A stretch of DNA of 7,343 nucleotides from an uncultured bacterium. Lineage in GTDB: Bacteria; Bacillota; Clostridia; Lachnospirales; Lachnospiraceae. Location of the stretch: positions 1-7,343 of the forward strand of contig CAMUHA010000171.1 of NCBI GenBank assembly GCA_947088515.1, written 5' to 3'. The translations under genes and the position numbers were made by a program. Below are positions 5,890-7,343 of the stretch, piece by piece. Each line of letters opens with the position of its first letter. The first letter of the stretch is position 1. The notes beneath the pieces were generated by a model. It saw only the letters and a list, made by a program, of their open reading frames with translations. It was not told the origin of the DNA and searched no databases.

Positions 5890-6000
5890 GTCTACTTCCC
5901 CCAGAAAAGAATATTGTTATAAAATTATAAGTGATTACGAAAGAATTATAAAGAGAAATCTGGTATGGTTATGAAAGTTTTTATATATGGAGGCATAAAA
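5890..6000. promoter_or_regulatory. divergent promoter region between AraC gene and acetyltransferase
   Basis: This short A+T-rich region must hold both promoters. TATAAT on the minus strand (5929-5924) is a good -10 for the AraC gene, although its -35 is poor. TATAAA on the plus strand (5947-5952) could serve the acetyltransferase, also without a good -35. AATTATAA occurs twice in direct orientation (5923-5930 and 5944-5951), spaced 21 bp or about two helical turns. That spacing fits AraC-type half-sites on one DNA face, but the repeat is simple and A+T-rich. Confidence 0.45.
5989..5993 (+). promoter_or_regulatory. ribosome binding site deciding the acetyltransferase start
   Basis: GGAGG stands 7 nt before the ATG at 6001. 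The in-frame ATGs at 5965 and 5971 have no comparable site and would add residues (MVMKVFIYGGIK) absent from the usual family N-terminus. Confidence 0.7.
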
Positions 6001-6606
6001 ATGAGTGAAATGAGAGACAAATTACATACGGGAGAGCTTTACCTCCCAAACGATGAAACAATTGTAAAAGAACAGGCTGCTTATCAGGATATGCTTTGTG
6101 ACTACAACATGACCAAACCCTCCCAGGCGGAAAAAAGGGCGGAAATGCTGAAAGAAATGCTGGGGGACTGCGGAGAAGGCGTATATATCGAAGCGCCATT
6201 TTACGCAAACTGGGGAGGACATCACTGTCATTTCGGGAAAATGGTCTACGCAAATTACCACCTGACCTGCGTGGACGATACCCATATTTATATTGGCGAA
6301 TATACTATGCTTGGCCCAAACGTAACAATCGCCACTGCCGGTCATCCCATCCTTCCAAAACTTCGTGAGCAGGTATATCAGTACAACATGCCTGTTCATA
6401 TTGGAAGAAACTGCTGGTTGGGCGCCGGAGTAATCGTCATGCCAGGCGTTACCATTGGAGACAACACTGTTATCGGAGCCGGAAGTATCGTAACCAAAGA
6501 TATTCCCGCCAATGTTGTTGCTGTGGGAAATCCCTGCAGGGTTTTAAGGCCAATTGGCGAACACGACCAAAAGTTTTATTTCAAAGACAGAGAAATTACC
6601 CTGTAA
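6001..6606 (+). CDS. maltose/galactoside O-acetyltransferase (hexapeptide repeat family)
   Basis: This 201-residue cytoplasmic enzyme transfers acetyl from acetyl-CoA to a sugar hydroxyl. Residues about 4-57 form the N-terminal maltose-acetyltransferase domain (MRDKLHTGELYLPNDE...). Residues 58-185 form a left-handed beta helix of hexapeptide repeats, for example VHIGRNCWLGAGVIVMPGV and TIGDNTVIGAGSIV. The catalytic histidine is H115 in ATAGHPI, the same position as in E. coli LacA as I remember it. The C-terminal NPCRVLRPI motif closes the helix. Length is normal for Maa/LacA proteins (about 185-205), which act as trimers. Sugar specificity cannot be told from sequence. It is divergent from the AraC regulator, which may control it. 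Confidence 0.9.
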   Translation: MSEMRDKLHTGELYLPNDETIVKEQAAYQDMLCDYNMTKPSQAEKRAEMLKEMLGDCGEGVYIEAPFYANWGGHHCHFGKMVYANYHLTCVDDTHIYIGEYTMLGPNVTIATAGHPILPKLREQVYQYNMPVHIGRNCWLGAGVIVMPGVTIGDNTVIGAGSIVTKDIPANVVAVGNPCRVLRPIGEHDQKFYFKDREITL

Positions 6607-6615
6607 AATCATATG

Positions 6616-6657
6616 GGAAACGTCAAAACGACGCAGTCTGCAGACTGCGCCGTTTCC
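6616..6657. terminator. palindromic bidirectional terminator between convergent genes
   Basis: The core is the 16-bp perfect palindrome GCAGTCTGCAGACTGC (6634-6649 minus its last base). The working stem pairs AAACG-A-CGCAGTC (6626-6638) with GACTGCG-C-CGTTT (6643-6655) around TGCA. The single A-C mismatch becomes a G-U pair on the minus strand, so the hairpin is better there. GGAAACG (6616-6622) can pair with CGTTTCC (6651-6657) instead. It serves both the acetyltransferase (ends 6606) and the ligase gene (ends 6674). T-tracts are short on both sides. Confidence 0.65.
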
Positions 6658-6673
6658 TTAAATTACTGTCAAA

Positions 6674-7343
6674 TCAGCTCACATAATTGTCAAAATATCC
6701 CTGAATGAGAATCACGGGCGTTCCCTTGTCCCCAGACCCGCTGGTTAAGTCGCACAAAGAGCCAATCAAATCTGTCAGTTTTCTGGGTGTGGTTCCCTGT
6801 GATGCCATATCCCCCACCAGGTTTTCTTTCTTTTCCCTAATCCGGTTAGAAATTGCTTCCCTAAGCGCCTCCCCGGATAAATCCTTAAAATCATTATCAG
6901 CAAGATATTTCAGCTTAACCTCATTGGGTGTCCCTTCAAGTCCTGGTGTGCTTGCAGGCGATACACAAGGGTCGGCAAGCTCCCATATTTTCCCAACAGG
7001 ATCCTTAAAAGCGCCATCGCCATATACCATAACTTCCACATGCTTTCCTGTCCTTTCCAGAATTTCCTTCTGGATATCCATCACCAGACCCACGCACTCT
7101 CTGGGGAACAACTTAATGGTATCTTCTGTAGATTTATTGGAGCCAAGCAAACCGTATTTTTCATTGCATCCGCTTCCATTTATGGGACTGCTTAAAATAT
7201 CGTCCATCCCCATCACAATTTCAGCGCCAGCTGCCTTTAAAAGTCTCTTAGTTCTCACTCTTGTGTGGATATCACAGTTCAGCACTTTATTCGTATAAGG
7301 AAGAATGCTGCGGCAGTCATTGGCAAAAATAATTTCCACCTCC
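6674..7343 (-). CDS. CofE-like F420-0:glutamate ligase family protein, 5' end outside window
   Basis: The frame stays open to the window edge (codons GAG GTG GAA...), so the GTG at 7339 is internal and the true start lies outside. The visible 222 residues match the C-terminal half of the long (about 400-residue) Firmicute version of coenzyme F420-0:L-glutamate ligase (PF01996). Recognisable segments are VEIIFANDCRSILPYTNKVL, CDIHTRVRTKRLLKAAGAE, KYGLLGSNKSTEDTIKLFPR, MVYGDGAFKDPVGKIWELAD and GDMASQGTTPRKLTDLIGSL. The archaeal enzyme adds gamma-linked glutamates to F420-0 using GTP. Most Clostridia do not make F420, so the substrate here is probably different and unknown. It ends in TGA, 67 nt from the convergent acetyltransferase. 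Confidence 0.8.
   Translation of the reverse strand, partial: EVEIIFANDCRSILPYTNKVLNCDIHTRVRTKRLLKAAGAEIVMGMDDILSSPINGSGCNEKYGLLGSNKSTEDTIKLFPRECVGLVMDIQKEILERTGKHVEVMVYGDGAFKDPVGKIWELADPCVSPASTPGLEGTPNEVKLKYLADNDFKDLSGEALREAISNRIREKKENLVGDMASQGTTPRKLTDLIGSLCDLTSGSGDKGTPVILIQGYFDNYVS

Noticed and set aside
5965..6000. Acetyltransferase start at 5965
   Set aside because: GGAGG at 5989-5993 with 7-nt spacing fixes the start at 6001, which also matches the usual family N-terminus.
6705..7298. Long plus-strand open frame opposite the F420-ligase-like gene
   Set aside because: It is antisense to a strongly recognisable conserved protein, has low-complexity Ser/Pro-rich translation and no ribosome binding site.

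Overview
The window looks like chromosome from a gut-type Firmicute, most likely a Clostridia/Lachnospiraceae member. The reasons are moderate-to-low G+C, strong AGGAGG-type ribosome binding sites, short intergenic gaps, and the gene families present (DUF3887 protein, half-size EamA transporter, maltose-type acetyltransferase, F420-ligase-like protein). The genus cannot be settled from what is visible.

Layout. (1) 3-407, plus strand: the 3' part of a membrane-anchored DUF3887 protein. A 151-bp convergent gap with three hairpins follows. (2) 3141-559, minus strand: a tight three-gene operon for an ABC-2 type exporter (ATPase, then two permeases of the ABC2_membrane_6 / COG4586-COG4587-COG3694 type). 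(3) 3597-3142, minus strand: an unusually elaborate leader in front of that operon. It has a consensus-like promoter, a perfectly spaced AGGAGG, a 12-codon ORF (MSIVVVMEKSAK), and then two separate intrinsic terminators before the ATPase gene. This is the architecture of a leader-peptide transcription attenuator, as known for antibiotic-inducible resistance genes, and it is the most interesting item here. (4) 5889-3658, minus strand: a probable operon of an AraC-family regulator, a half-size EamA/DMT transporter and a stand-alone ABC-like AAA ATPase. (5) 6001-6606, plus strand: a maltose/galactoside O-acetyltransferase, divergent from the AraC gene across a 111-bp A+T-rich promoter region with a direct repeat. 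(6) 7343-6674, minus strand: the C-terminal part of a CofE-like F420-0:glutamate ligase family protein, convergent with the acetyltransferase and separated from it by a palindromic bidirectional terminator.

How the parts may work together. The exporter operon seems able to respond to something that affects ribosomes on the leader ORF, or to another signal read by the RNA leader. If so, the exporter is probably a drug or toxin efflux pump. The AraC regulator may control its own operon and the divergent acetyltransferase. No RNA genes, CRISPR arrays, insertion sequences or phage genes were recognised.
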